This document shows, one piece after another, positions 10,620-21,693 of a stretch of 64,000 bases of DNA. Position 1 is the stretch's first letter. Each line of letters opens with the position of its first letter. The position numbers and the translations under genes are program-made. The stretch is from Helichrysum umbraculigerum (Eukaryota; Streptophyta; Magnoliopsida; Asterales; Asteraceae): the NCBI GenBank assembly GCA_949592205.1, contig CATIUR010000004.1, positions 91,472,337 through 91,536,336 of the forward strand, in the 5' to 3' direction. The notes beneath the pieces are model-generated. The model was not told the origin of the DNA. It saw only the letters and a list, made by a program, of their open reading frames with translations, and searched no databases.

Positions 10620-13070
10620 TGTCATGCCTCTATCGGTCGGACGGATTTGATTCCGGTCGTTGATCCAATAGCAATAGAAGCGGCGAACATTGAGTTTTAA
10701 ATTTGTAGAGCAGGGGAATCCTAAGTTGTATACTACTGACAGACCTAAAAGGGCAGCAAGTGGTATGTATGACTCAGGTGTCGTTCTTCAAACTACAACG
10801 GGCATGAGAGTCTAGGAAGTTTTATTATCTTTGGAGATTCAGCTAGGGTTTTTAAAAGTTTTTGGATAGGTTTGGTTTTTATAACTAAATACTAATTTAA
10901 ATAAAGAAAACAAAACTAAAGAGGTTTGTACGGAGACTCGGTCAACAGAGGATAAGCGAGTGTTTACTATGATTTCGTTAAATGTTATTGATGAATAGTC
11001 AAGGGTAAGGCTACTAGATGTGATGACTAATTCGGAGAGGATAGAAACATAATTAATGCAAAGTATTGTACATACGACCGTTCCGCGGCTTCCATACGTT
11101 TGTACTCCACCACTTGGTGTTTCCAGCACTATACCGAGTAATAGGGCGTTTTACGGTTTTTCCGTTACATTAATTAGGGTTCCACATTACTCTCGCCGAT
11201 TCACTAAATCCTAATGAGCTAGAACTACGATCCTATTAATTATCTAACGTAGAGTTGTCCGCAATCAGATAAATAACATGTCACGTGGATAGCAGTTATA
11301 GAAGTCAAATACACCGGAAGTTCTCCCAAATGTACAGACCAATTTAACCGACGACTATCCTCGAATCCTGGTCCCCAGTCACAGTCATCAGAGACGTCTG
11401 TATCGTAGCGTGAATTGTTGATTGAACAAGAACACGAACGGGGATAATCCCGCGGACAAAGTTGAGATAATCGGGCTAACGATCAGTTAAATTGTTCAGC
11501 ATTACAGATATAAATCATCACAACTATTCCATGCATGTTAATCTACTATGTAAACCAATATTCTGTGTCTGAAAACCTAATTATACAGTTACTGATATGA
11601 ACCAGGAGGATAACTCTAGCATGCATCATTCCTAAGGCAACAATCAAACAAGAACATGCAATAGGGTGACACATAACAGAGCACCATGATCCTAAGCATA
11701 GCGGATAACCAATAATCAGATCATAGATATCCCGAAAGTTCTCTCAAAGATATATAACAGATAAACATGAATCTAACCTATCTCTAATCCTACGCTCCGT
11801 GTCTCTTATGATTTGTTTCAACCTAGAGAACACAACCATACCAAGTTCATTGATCATTAAGTATAGAATAGGTAGAGAACGTACCACTAGTAATTGGCCA
11901 AGTTCTAGTAGGAAGCTTCTAACCACAGCATAGGTTGGATAGATAAACATTCGAGATTCAGTTTACGAGTTCATACACAGTTTAAAGTAACACGGGCAGA
12001 GTAACAGCATGGCATAAACATATAGACTATTCTAACATAACTATATCATAGTAAACACAAAGAAATGTCTAGCCTAACATCATATATCTAGCATACAATC
12101 CTAAACAAGCATAAACAAAGCAACACATGTTTAAAACTAGAAAGTAAGAGATATATAAATAGAACCTGATACGAATTTATTACAGATAGATCTTCGCAAA
12201 TACAATGTCTTGGAGCGACTCCGTACAAAAGCTAAAAGCTACCTCTACCTAACTATCTCTCTAACTAGCTCAATTCTAGAGAGAGAAAATTCTCTAGAGA
12301 GAGAAACTAGAGAGAGAGTGATGTGTGTGAGAGAGAAAGTGTAGGGAGAGAATGAAAATGAGAAAAATGGTATATGTGAAGTGTTGGGGATGTCCACTAT
12401 TTATAGGCAAACCATCAAATCGCACGTACAACTCACGAAGCAGCACGTACAAGCAAACGAAGCACGATATGGGGTAGGGGGCCGTATACGGCCTTGCAGG
12501 GGCCGTATACGGTGTATAGTAGGCCGTATACGGTCTTATATGGGCCGTATACGGTGCCTGAGGCTGTATACGGTCTCCGTCTGATTTCGTTCGTTGCTTA
12601 AAATGTCCGTATTTCATTCGTTATGCGTCCGTTTGACTCGATTCTTTCGCTTGTGGTTTCGTAATTTCATTACGCTTCTAATGATGCCAATCTCACAGAA
12701 ATTGGATGTGTAGAGCTTAGGCGTAGCCAAAATGACTTTTAATGGCTCTGAAAGCGTAGTGGTTTCTCCGTCCTTTGGCCGTTTCACTTGATTCCAGATT
12801 TTTCCGTCTCGATTTTACCTATACAACAGATGGTAGAAGTTAGGAGGTGTTCCTTGATAGGAAAATGAGGTCGGAAGAATCTGCCTGTGTTAAAATGCTG
12901 TGTTTTGTGCATTTTTAGAGTGTTTTCATTGATTTTTATCACAACGTCTACTTTTGAACCACTTTAGTGTATTTTAGTAAATAATCAATGTTTTGGAATG
13001 TTTTCACTAAAGAAAGGTTCAAAATGTGAGGAATAAAGCTTCTAAAAACATGACTTTTTACGTCACATCA
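10620..13070 (-). repeat. El-4 3' LTR
   Basis: TGTCATGCC... to ...ACGTCACATCA, 2451 bp, with TG/CA ends in sense. It pairs with 21694-24142. The GA-rich segment at 12275-12345 lies just downstream of the TATA box in sense and would be the CT-rich transcript leader. The 96-aa ORF at 10839-11129 is LTR sequence repeated in the other LTR and is not a gene. Confidence 0.96.
12398..12573 (-). promoter_or_regulatory. El-4 3' LTR promoter: palindrome array plus TATA
   Basis: TATA box TATAAATA (minus) at 12398-12405. Upstream in sense are five copies of CCGTATACGG starting at 12482, 12503, 12524, 12545 and 12564 (the last is CTGTATACGG), i.e. steps of 21, 21, 21 and 19 bp. All are 10-bp palindromes with a central GTATAC and two CpG sites. 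Spacing near two helical turns suggests binding of a factor to one DNA face. Confidence 0.75.
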
Positions 13071-13109
13071 AGTTATCCCACACTTAGACGTTGCTTGTAC
13101 TCGAGCAAC
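13071..13109 (-). other. El-4 polypurine tract with hairpin
   Basis: In sense GTTGCTCG-AGTA-CAAGCAAC (13109 to 13090; one mismatched pair), then GTCTAAGTGTGGGATAACT, abutting the LTR. The purine core is AAGTGTGGGA. Confidence 0.75.
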
Positions 13110-15018
13110 AGCTCTCTGAAAATATTTTTAGATCATGTTTTTAGGGGCGAGTCAGAGAATATGTTTCGAGATTAGCATTTCCTCATATAAGCAAGTTACT
13201 TCTAAAAGTGTGGAGGAGGATAAGATGATCCTTCCATAAACAAGAAGAGATTCTCTTCGGCGTACATCCAAATCTCATGATCTTGGAGTACACATGACTA
13301 GGCGATCTCACTATAGGTGGTCACTAAATTCACTCAAAGTGTATCGGGTTTCCTATCAATCTAGCTCAAACGAAATCGCTCAAAATAGCCAGTCATGCTG
13401 CACTCATCGTCATAGGCTTGATCGAGAATCGGATCTCCACCACTTAGGTGAGGACGGTGCTAATTATCTCAAGACATTCAGAGGGTTGTAGTGTTTGGTG
13501 AGGGTGAAGGGTATGGATAGTGGTTTGTGAGGGTGTTTAGCTTATCCTAAAATCACTGAGATCATGAACAACTTTATTTATAGCGGAGAGGAACGGAGAG
13601 TTGGTAGCTGTTTCAGCTTTTGCCGGATCTTCCATGAAGAGCTATGCTTTGAAACTTTCAGCTTTATTTGCGGAGCTATTTTCTTTTCTTTTCTTTTCTT
13701 TTCTTTTTCTGTCTTTTCTTTTTCTTTTCTTCAGAATTTCTTTTAGAGAATTTCCAAGGAATTTATATTTTGAATCCTTTAGAAATCTTTTCCTCTATCT
13801 TGATCATTTTGATTCTTTTCCAAGTGCTAATTTTTCGCGCACCATCGTCCTTCCAGTTCTCTTGTGTGCTAATTTTCCCGCACCATTTGTTGAGAAGCTT
13901 GATTTTGGAGAATGCGAATGAGTAGGATATTTGAAACAGATATTCTAAAAGGTTGTTCTTCATAACCTCAGAAATTCCAAGATAAGTTTGGGGGTAATTT
14001 TGGGAAGTGGGTAAAAATTAGGGTTTTGAAGAAACGAAAGGCTTAGGCTCAACAGGGTATACTAGGCGGATCTTCGATACTAAAAATGAGCATCGGAAAG
14101 GGTTTTGGGCTTGAAAAGATATGTAAGAAATGGGTTAAGTCCTAAGGAATGTCAAGGTCATTTAATTGCACCTATACCGCGTACGGTACACACCAATATG
14201 GTCTCGAAGCGTATGTCAAGAGCAAGTTCTAATTCAGAGATACAGACATCGGCACACACACAAGAAATGAAAGTGAAGCATTAAAGATGAATGCTTTTAG
14301 GCTCAAGATACCTCACTGCAAAGGGTTGTATGTGTCTAGTCATGTTCCTTTGATTATTACTTCTTGCTTAAGCAATTTCTACCTTATTTCCTTTAGGCTT
14401 TTAGAAATATCATACTTATATTTCGAAAATGGTTTCTCTCAGTAGTATCTGAGACTCCAAAACTGAGTTAGACTCATTAATTTTGAAAAAAATTGACCTT
14501 ATTTTTGAAAAATTTTGAGAGAAAGATTGCTATTGGACATAAAAATCACCTATTTAAGGTATTCTATACCTACCATCCCACACTTAGAGGAACATTGTCC
14601 CTAATGTTCTCTTGAGTAGAGATTTTACTAGTAAAATCCCACACTTAGAGTTTGAACATGTAAGTAGATGTTTCTCAAGTGTTCAATTTGGGCTGGAATC
14701 CCACACTTAGTGATAAGTTTAGGATGAGGCAAATAAATTAAACGCACTAACATAGGCATAATAAACATAATTAGAATGGGGAGAAAGGAACAGAAAGACT
14801 CCCCTTTTGTGATTACTGGAATAGACCAGGTTTGTTCAGGAGTGGTGCTAGTGAATTGCTGGATTTTAAGGACCAGGCTCGTTTAAGATCATCCATTCCA
14901 CACAAAGCTGAATTCTGCAATAAACCACGACACACATATCACAGTATCTCATCAAGGTAGCAGGTCTAAAGCGTAAGTACAGAGTCATAATACAGAAAGT
15001 AAATAATAAAGATAAAAT
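13110..15018 (-). other. El-4 3' noncoding region
   Basis: Noncoding, with the same blocks as El-1: purine-rich tract in sense at about 13677-13747, two TTTTCCCGCACC-like or TTTTTCGCGCACC-like segments near 13826-13886, and the triple CTAAGTGTGGGAT cassette at 14576-14712 with hairpin GAACATT-AGGGAC-AATGTTC (14609 to 14590). Short ORFs of 60-106 aa over the CT tract are low-complexity and unsupported. Confidence 0.72.
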
Positions 15019-15749
15019 CTAGTAATCATCAAGTAGGTCGTCAGTGTCAGGATCAAACTCTGGCTCAACATCCCTTTCGAAAACAGAAGTCGGGGATGGA
15101 ATGGAGAAATCCATAGCAGCCATAGCCTGACTCACAATTTCGTCAGAGGAAGTGACAGAAGTCGGGGATGGAATGGAGAAATCCATAGCAGCCATAGCCT
15201 GACTCACAATTTCGTCAGAGGAAGTGACAGAAGTGTGAGTATCAAAACTAGCCAGAAGCGGCTTTGTGAGGCAGTGATCTGGTGATGCAAATCCTGTGGG
15301 CAATGCTGGATCAGGATCAGCAGCTGCAGTAGTGGGGCCAGTGGAAGGTCTGGCAGTAGAGACAACAGGTGGGTCTGCAGGAGGAAAGAAGGACCATGGA
15401 GGTCGAGATGGTCCTGGATCTGGGCCAAGCCTGTAGGGAATGGCATCAGGTCTAGGAATCTCGTGCTGCTCATAGATAGAGGACATGATGTCATGCTGGA
15501 TGGAGAGTGTCCGGAAGAGGGCCCACGAAGCAGCTGGGTCAGCCGTAGTGATACCGTACTCGAAAGTGGGTACGGGGGCTGGCAAAGGTGATGAGGGCCC
15601 CTCATCGGGCAACTCCTCGTGAGTGATCGGAACATCAGTAAGGCCTCCTCAGTGATAGTCAGCATAGCCGCTCTCTGTGCTCTGCGTCTACGGGGTCTGT
15701 GTCGTCTGCGTGGTCTCGTAGCTACATGATCAGTGTCAACAGCGTCCAT
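15019..15749 (-). pseudogene. El-4 env-position ORF, one frameshift
   Basis: ATG at 15749, stop at 15019. The N-terminus is basic (RPRRRHRPRRRRAQR). After a frame change near 15620-15650 the middle reads YGITTADPAASWALF, then GPDPGPSRPPWSFFPPA, both matched in El-1. A 72-bp segment (15085-15156) is exactly duplicated at 15157-15228, giving a 24-residue tandem repeat (SDEIVSQAMAAMDFSIPSPT core) without changing the frame. The tail is acidic (DPDTDDLLDDY). About 240 aa in all. No transmembrane or signal sequence, so an envelope role is not supported. It could be an RNA- or nucleus-directed accessory protein given its basic N-terminus, but that is a guess. Confidence 0.65.
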
Positions 15750-15750
15750 C

Positions 15751-15772
15751 CTGAAACAAGATAAAATAAACA
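15751..15772 (-). promoter_or_regulatory. Putative 3' splice site before El-4 env-position ORF
   Basis: In sense TTTATTTTATCTTGTTTCAG ends two bases before the ATG. The same pyrimidine-CAG context and spacing occur in El-1, which would fit expression of the downstream ORF from a spliced mRNA. The donor is unknown. Confidence 0.45.
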
Positions 15773-15803
15773 GGTAATGCTAACAGTGATAGTTAATGAA
15801 CAA

Positions 15804-15842
15804 CACTTATCTAAGATTTTGCAATTTGAAGTTAGATAAGTG
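15804..15842 (-). other. El-4 inter-ORF 11-bp stem
   Basis: CACTTATCTAA (15804-15814) pairs perfectly with TTAGATAAGTG (15832-15842) around a 17-nt loop. It lies between the two-hairpin module and the env-position ORF. Confidence 0.6.
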
Positions 15843-15926
15843 GCAAGCCTGCAATTTTATTAGTTCAGAGACAACCATACTTAATAAAAATAAACTAAGA
15901 AATAAAATGACAGAAATAAAGATAGG

Positions 15927-15976
15927 CTTGGGGTGCCTCCCAAGAGCGCTTGTTTTACGAGTCTCTAGCTTGACTC
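15927..15976 (-). other. El-4 two-hairpin module after pol
   Basis: In sense GAGTC-(AAGCTAGA)-GACTC (15976 to 15959), then CTTGGG-AGGCAC-CCCAAG (15944 to 15927). It starts 19 bases after the pol stop at 15996. Confidence 0.8.
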
Positions 15977-15995
15977 TTTGTACCTTTCTGTCGAC

Positions 15996-18900
15996 TCACG
16001 GTGGTTCAAAGATAAAGACATCTTCCCGGATGGAAAAGTCTTCGAAATAATGCTTTAAGCGATGACCATTAACCTTAAAATTACCTTCTGGTGCCTCGAG
16101 TTCGACTGCTCCGTAAGGAAATACCTTTGATACTATGAATGGTCCGCTCCACCTGATCTTAAACTTGCCAGAGAATTTCTTGAATCGCGAATTGAAGAGC
16201 AGCACTTTATCTCCTGTTTTGAATCGTGAGGGCCTCAGCTTAGCATCGTGAATTCTATTAGTTCGTTCCTTGAAGCTTATCGAACTGTCATATGCCTGAT
16301 CCCTTAGTTCGGCTAACTCATTCAACTGCATTCGTCTATTTGCTCCAGCTGTTGAAATATCTAAGTTGCAGTTCTTCAAAGCCCAGTATGCTTTATACTC
16401 CAGCTCAATTGGTAAGTGACATGCCTTGCCATAAACTAGACGATATGGTGTGGTTCCTAAATGTGTTTTATAGGCGGTTCTGAATGCCCACAATGCATCA
16501 TCTAATTTTTCAGCCCATTTATACCAATGATTACCAACAGTTCTTTCCAAGATTCTTTTCAAAGCTCGATTTGTTGCCTCAGCTTGCCTATTTGTCTGGG
16601 GGTGATAAGCTGTTGATGTCTTGTGAGTGACACCATACTGTTGCAGAACTTTCATGAATTGAACGTTGCAAAAGTGTGTACCACGATCACTGATTATTGC
16701 TTTTGGAGTTCCAAATCGACTAAATAGCTTTTTGAGAAATTTGGTTACCACTTTGGCGTCATTTGTTGGGAGAGCTTGGGCTTCGGCCCACCTAGAGATG
16801 TAGTCGACTGCAACCAAGATGTACTCTTTACCGTTAGATTTAGGGAATGGTCCCATGAAATCTAATCCCCAGATATCGAAGATTTCCACGGCCTGGATGT
16901 TTGTGAGTGGCATTTCATTCCGGGCTGTTATATTGCCTTGTCTTTGGCAGATATCGCAGCGTCTCACCAGATCGTACGCATCTCAAAATATGGTTGGCCA
17001 GAAAAAGCCGGCATCGTACACTTTTCTTGCGGTCATGTTGGTACCGTGATGTCCTCCAGTAGGTCCATGGTGGCTTTGGTGTAAGATGTGTTCTGCCTCT
17101 TTCCCATCAACGCATCTTCTAATGATTTGATCAGGGCAAACCTTAAAGAGGAAAGGGTTGTCCCAATAGTAATATTTTATATCGCGGAAGAATTTTTGTC
17201 TTCGAGAGGTTGGCATTCCTTTAGGTACAACTATTGGCATAGTCAGCATACCAGGGATCATTTGTAGATCGTGACCCTTGATGGTATCTACCAATATGCA
17301 TGAGTTGTTCTTCTGGAAACTGGTCTTGGATGTCTTTTTCGTGCAACTTATCCATTGAAGGATTCTCTAATTGGCTGAGATGGTCCACCGTGACGTTTTC
17401 TGCTCCTTTTTTGTCTTTGATCTCGATGTCGAATTCTTGAAGGAGTAGAATCCATCGTAGAAGGCGAGGTTTAGCATCTTGCTTCTTAAAAAGATATTTC
17501 AGAGCTGAGTGATCTGTATAGACAATAGTTTTGGACAAGATTAGATAAGAACGAAATTTATCAAAAGCAAATACTACCGCTAGCAGCTCTTTTTCTGTAG
17601 TTGTATAATTTTCTTGGGCGTCAGTGAGCGTTTTGCTGGCGTAGTATATTGGTTGAAACTGTTTCTCCTTCCGCTGTCCCAGAACTGCTCCGACAGCGAA
17701 ATCACTGGCGTCGCACATGATTTCAAATGGGAGACTCTAGTCTGGAGCAACCATGATCGGTGCATGAACAAGCAGATCTTTCAGATGATCGAAGGCCTTG
17801 AGACATTCGTCTGTAAAGACAAACGGAGTATCCTTTTCGAGGAGATGAGTCATAGGTCGGGATATCTTAGAGAAATCTTTGATAAAGCGACGGTAGAACC
17901 CGGCGTGTCCTAGAAAACTGCGGATGGCTTTGACAGATGTGGGTGGTGGAAGTTTTGAGATGGTCTCGACTTTTGCTTTGTCAACTTCAATTCCAGCTTT
18001 GGATATGCGGTGTCCTAAAACTATGCCTTCTTTCACCATGAAATGGCATTTTTCCCAATTCAGAACTAGGTTCGATTCTTCACATCGGGTGAGCATCTTA
18101 TTCAAGTTAGAAAGACAAGTGGTGAACGAATATCCGAAAACCGAAAAATCATCCACGAACACTTCCATGCATTGTTCAATCATGTCATGGAAGATTGCTA
18201 CCATGCATCTTCGAAATGTCGCCGGTGCATTACATAAGCCAAACGGCATACGTCGGTAGGCAAAGGTTCTGTATGGACAGGTGAACGTTGTCTTTTCTTG
18301 GTCCTTTGGATCGAGAGGTATTTGAAAATAGCCGGAGAAACCGTCGAGGAAGCAATAGAATTCGTTTCCTGACAATCTTTCGAGCATCTGATCAATGAAC
18401 GGTAGAGGGAAGTGATCTTTGCTTGTAGCTTCATTTAGTTTCCGATAGTCGATACATACCCTCCAACCGGTGACGGTTCGTGTTGGAATCAACTCGTTGT
18501 CTTCGTTAGCGATGACCGTCATGCCTCCTTTCTTTGGGATGACTTGAACTGGACTGACCCATGGGGAATCCGAAATAGAGTAAATTAAACCAGCATCCAA
18601 GAGTTTGATAACCTCCTTTTTCACCACGTCTTGAATCTTTGGGTTAACTCTCCTTTGCCTTTGAATGGAAGGCCTGAAGTCATTTTCCATTAAGATCTTG
18701 TGAGTGCAGTAATTTGGGCTGATCCCTTGTATGTCAGAGATTTTCCATGCAATCGCTTTCTTATGTGACTTTAAAACCTTAATGAGTAGTGCTTTCTCTT
18801 CAGGCTTCAGATCTTTGGATATGATAACTGGTAAGTGTGAAGTTCCTTCAAGAAAAGCATATTCAAGGTGTGAGGGAAGTTCCTTTAACTCTAATTCGGG

Positions 18901-21497
18901 TGGTTCTTCAGTGGAAGGCTTCATCCTGGCAATCTCGTCTCTTTTAAGTTCATCGTATGTTGTCTGATAATCTGACTCAACTGCAGGTGCCTCTGGAATG
19001 TCGGCTGATGCTATTTCAACCCATTATGTACTATTGTAAAGCTCATCTTTTCTCAGCTCATATTTTACTTGGGAAGATTGAGAGATTGCATTATCTTCAG
19101 TGATTATTTCTTTGTTGTCATTTGTGAGTGCAAATCTCTGAAACTGAGCTGAAGAAGATGTGGTAAAAGTAATCTCTGGTTTCAAGTTTTCACAACTTTC
19201 AGAAAGTTGCGGATCGGATGGTTTAAGCATTAACTCCATTTCCTTGAGAGTCTTCAGAATTTCTTCTTTTGAGAGAGATGAATCAGGAACTGCAGAATTA
19301 GGGCTTCTTCTCAAGAGAATGACCGGAGTGCCTTGTCCAAGTGGTACAGCAGTGATAAATCTGTTGGGCTGTAAGTTGGAATTCTCTAAAGGTAATAGCA
19401 CTTCCTTTGATGCAATGGATGGATCCGAGATAGCTGAGCATAGACCAGCACCTTCTTCACATATTTTCCTTGTTGTGATGACAGTGTTTGGAAGGGGATT
19501 AATGCTGCTTACTGCGAGGATTTCTTCCAAGTGTTCTTCAATTATTTCCTGCATAGAATCTACAAGACCAAGGTCTTCTCCCATAGGAAGTTTCATTAGT
19601 TTATCGACATTGAAGGTGACTTCCTTAGTTCCCACTCTAAATTTTAAAGATTTTTCATTCACGTCAATGACGGCCTTGGCAGTATTTAGGAAAGGTCTAC
19701 CAAGGATGAGTGGTACCTGAGTGTCTTCCTCAATATCCATAACAACAAAATCAACAGGAAAGACGAATTTATCAACACGCACCATAATATCTTCAGCAAT
19801 TCCTCGAGGGAGTTTAACTGATCTATCGGCCAATTGGATGGTCATACGAGTTGGTAAAAGTTCGCTTAATCCTAGTTTCCTATAAAGCGAGTATGGCATA
19901 AGGTTTACACTAGCTCCTAAGTCAGCTAAGGCGTTACTTATTTGAACATCCTGAAGGTAACAAGGAATAGTGAAACGGCCAGTGTCTCCTAACTTTGGGG
20001 GCAGTCCTTGTTGCATAATTAAAGAGCATTCTGCGTCTAAGGGCAAGTTAACTATTTGTCTGAGCTTTTCTTTGTTGGATATAAGTTCTTTAAAGAATTT
20101 GGCACAACTAGGCATTTCAACTAAAGCATCTAATAATCGAACGTTTAAGTGTAGGCTTTTGAACATCTCTAGATATTTTCCAAACTGGGCTTCTTGTTTC
20201 TCTTTCTTAAGCCTACCAGGGAAAGGTATACGTGTTGGTTTAACTACTTCTGGGGCTTTGAAAGATTCTGGTTCAGGAGAGGTGACAGGAGTGTCAACAG
20301 GTACTGAGTCAGTGGGTGGAGAAGAACTAGAAGGTTCGTTTGAAGGAATATCTTCTGATTTCTCATTCTTAGTCTCTTTTCCGCCTCTAGTGACAACAAG
20401 GATATCATCATAATCATAAGATGAATGATGAATAGCTTTGCTAATCGCTTCTTCTCTTTGCTTCTCCTCAACTTTTAAAAACAACCTTTTAACATTATCC
20501 TCCATGTTTTTAATTAAATCGTTTGAAATTCTGAGCAAATAATCAATTTGGTTTTGAAAATCAACAATTTGTTTGTTTTTATTATTTTGCTCAACCATGA
20601 AGTTATTGAAAATCGTATTGTTTAGACGAGAAGACAATTGAGAGGAAGTTGAGGGAACTAAAAAATGAGAGATAGGTTGTTTGGATAACCGCTGAGTGAA
20701 AGATGTTGAATGAATGATTTGATTAGTGGCTCCATATGTGGCGAGAACATCTTCTTTGGGCTTCGAGCGTGAGAAGAGCCGTTGAGGTTGCTTCTTAGAT
20801 TTGGAAGAGTCTTGCATATCCTTAACAACTTTAGAGATGGATTCGAGTTGAGCTTTTAAAGTGTCGAACGCTTGAGTAGAAGTGTCTTTGTCTTCCGAGG
20901 TTGATTTATCAAACTCCAAGTCATGTTGGTGCATCGTTATCGTCTCAATCAACTTCCAGGCTTCTTCTGAAGTATGTAGCATGAAATTTCCGGATGAAGC
21001 AGCATCGAGGGTTTGTTGGTGATGAGGATTCAGACTGTTGTAGAATGTGCAGACCAGATTCGTTTCAGCCAACTGATGATTCGGACATCTTCCAAGCAGA
21101 TTCTTAAAGCGTTCCCAAGCTGAGCTTAATGATTCAGTAGTTCCTTGACGAAAGTTAATGATTTCATTTTTGAGCTTGGTTTGTAGGGGCGGAGGAAAAT
21201 TTTTTGTTCATAAAACCATGTCTGAGCTCGGAAAGCTAAAGAATAAGGAAACAGGTGAAGTCGGGTGACTTTGACACTGGATCCGGTTTGTTCGAAAGAG
21301 TCGGAAAGGTTGATGAACTTGTTAAGATGGGCGTTTGGATTTTCAACCGAAAGACCATGAAACTGACACTGTGATTTAAGTAATTTAATGAAGTGTGGTC
21401 TGATTTCAATGGTTTCGTCGGTTGGTGATACGATTGGTCCTCCTCGTCCCTCTAGCAGTGGTTGGGTTGATGAGGCGAGAGTGATACGATTCGCCAT
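15996..21497 (-). pseudogene. El-4 gag-pol polyprotein, disabled
   Basis: Starts MANRITLASSTQPLLEG at 21497 (Athila-type Gag), ends at stop 15996. Order: Gag core (about 21450-21000), glutamine/serine-rich linker with coiled segment (20900-20200), aspartic protease (LADLGASVNLMPYS near 19910), acidic linker, RT (YRKLNEATSK; FVDDFSVFG at 18140-18160), RNase H (MCDASDFAVGAVLGQ at 17718), integrase (CDICQRQGN; LDFMGPFP; ISDRGTHFC; RQAEATNRA). I see no CCHC zinc knuckle in Gag. Breaks: a deletion with frame change near 21130-21190 in Gag, TAA at 19024-19026, TAG at 17737-17739 between RT and RNase H, a short deletion with frame change near 17230, TGA near 16983. Otherwise highly intact. Confidence 0.94.
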
Positions 21498-21669
21498 AAC
21501 ATGTTTTTAGAAGAAAATGGGGTTTTGGAAAGGATAAGTTTAACTAAGGACGGGAAATTAAAAACTAACTAACCTAGGGATAAAAACTGTAACTTCCGGA
21601 TGATATTGATCTTCCGTAAGGATCGGTAAATAACTGAGATAACAAAATTCCTAAAATCGGTCGTTGTAG

Positions 21670-21687
21670 TCCCCGGCAGCGGCGCCA
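21670..21687 (-). other. El-4 primer-binding site (tRNA-Asp type)
   Basis: In sense TGGCGCCGCTGCCGGGGA, six bases after the 5' LTR. It closely matches the complement of the plant tRNA-Asp 3' end used by Athila elements, with one apparent mismatch. A short leader (21498-21669) separates it from the gag start. Confidence 0.87.
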
Positions 21688-21693
21688 AAAACC

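Noticed and set aside
10839..11129. 96-aa minus-strand ORF, repeated almost exactly at 21913-22203
   Set aside because: It lies in both El-4 LTRs, so its repetition reflects LTR identity. No conservation of the frame in other LTRs and no recognisable domain.
13564..13925. Phe/Ser-rich ORFs over CT-rich DNA (similar ones at 1915-2142, 27924-28178, 43697-43915, 59241-59524)
   Set aside because: Low-complexity translations of a polypyrimidine tract. Frames and lengths differ between copies and they run antisense to the elements.
15019..15749. Envelope glycoprotein in the env position
   Set aside because: No signal peptide, transmembrane segment, Cys pattern or glycosylation-rich ectodomain. 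The protein is basic, then proline-rich, then acidic.
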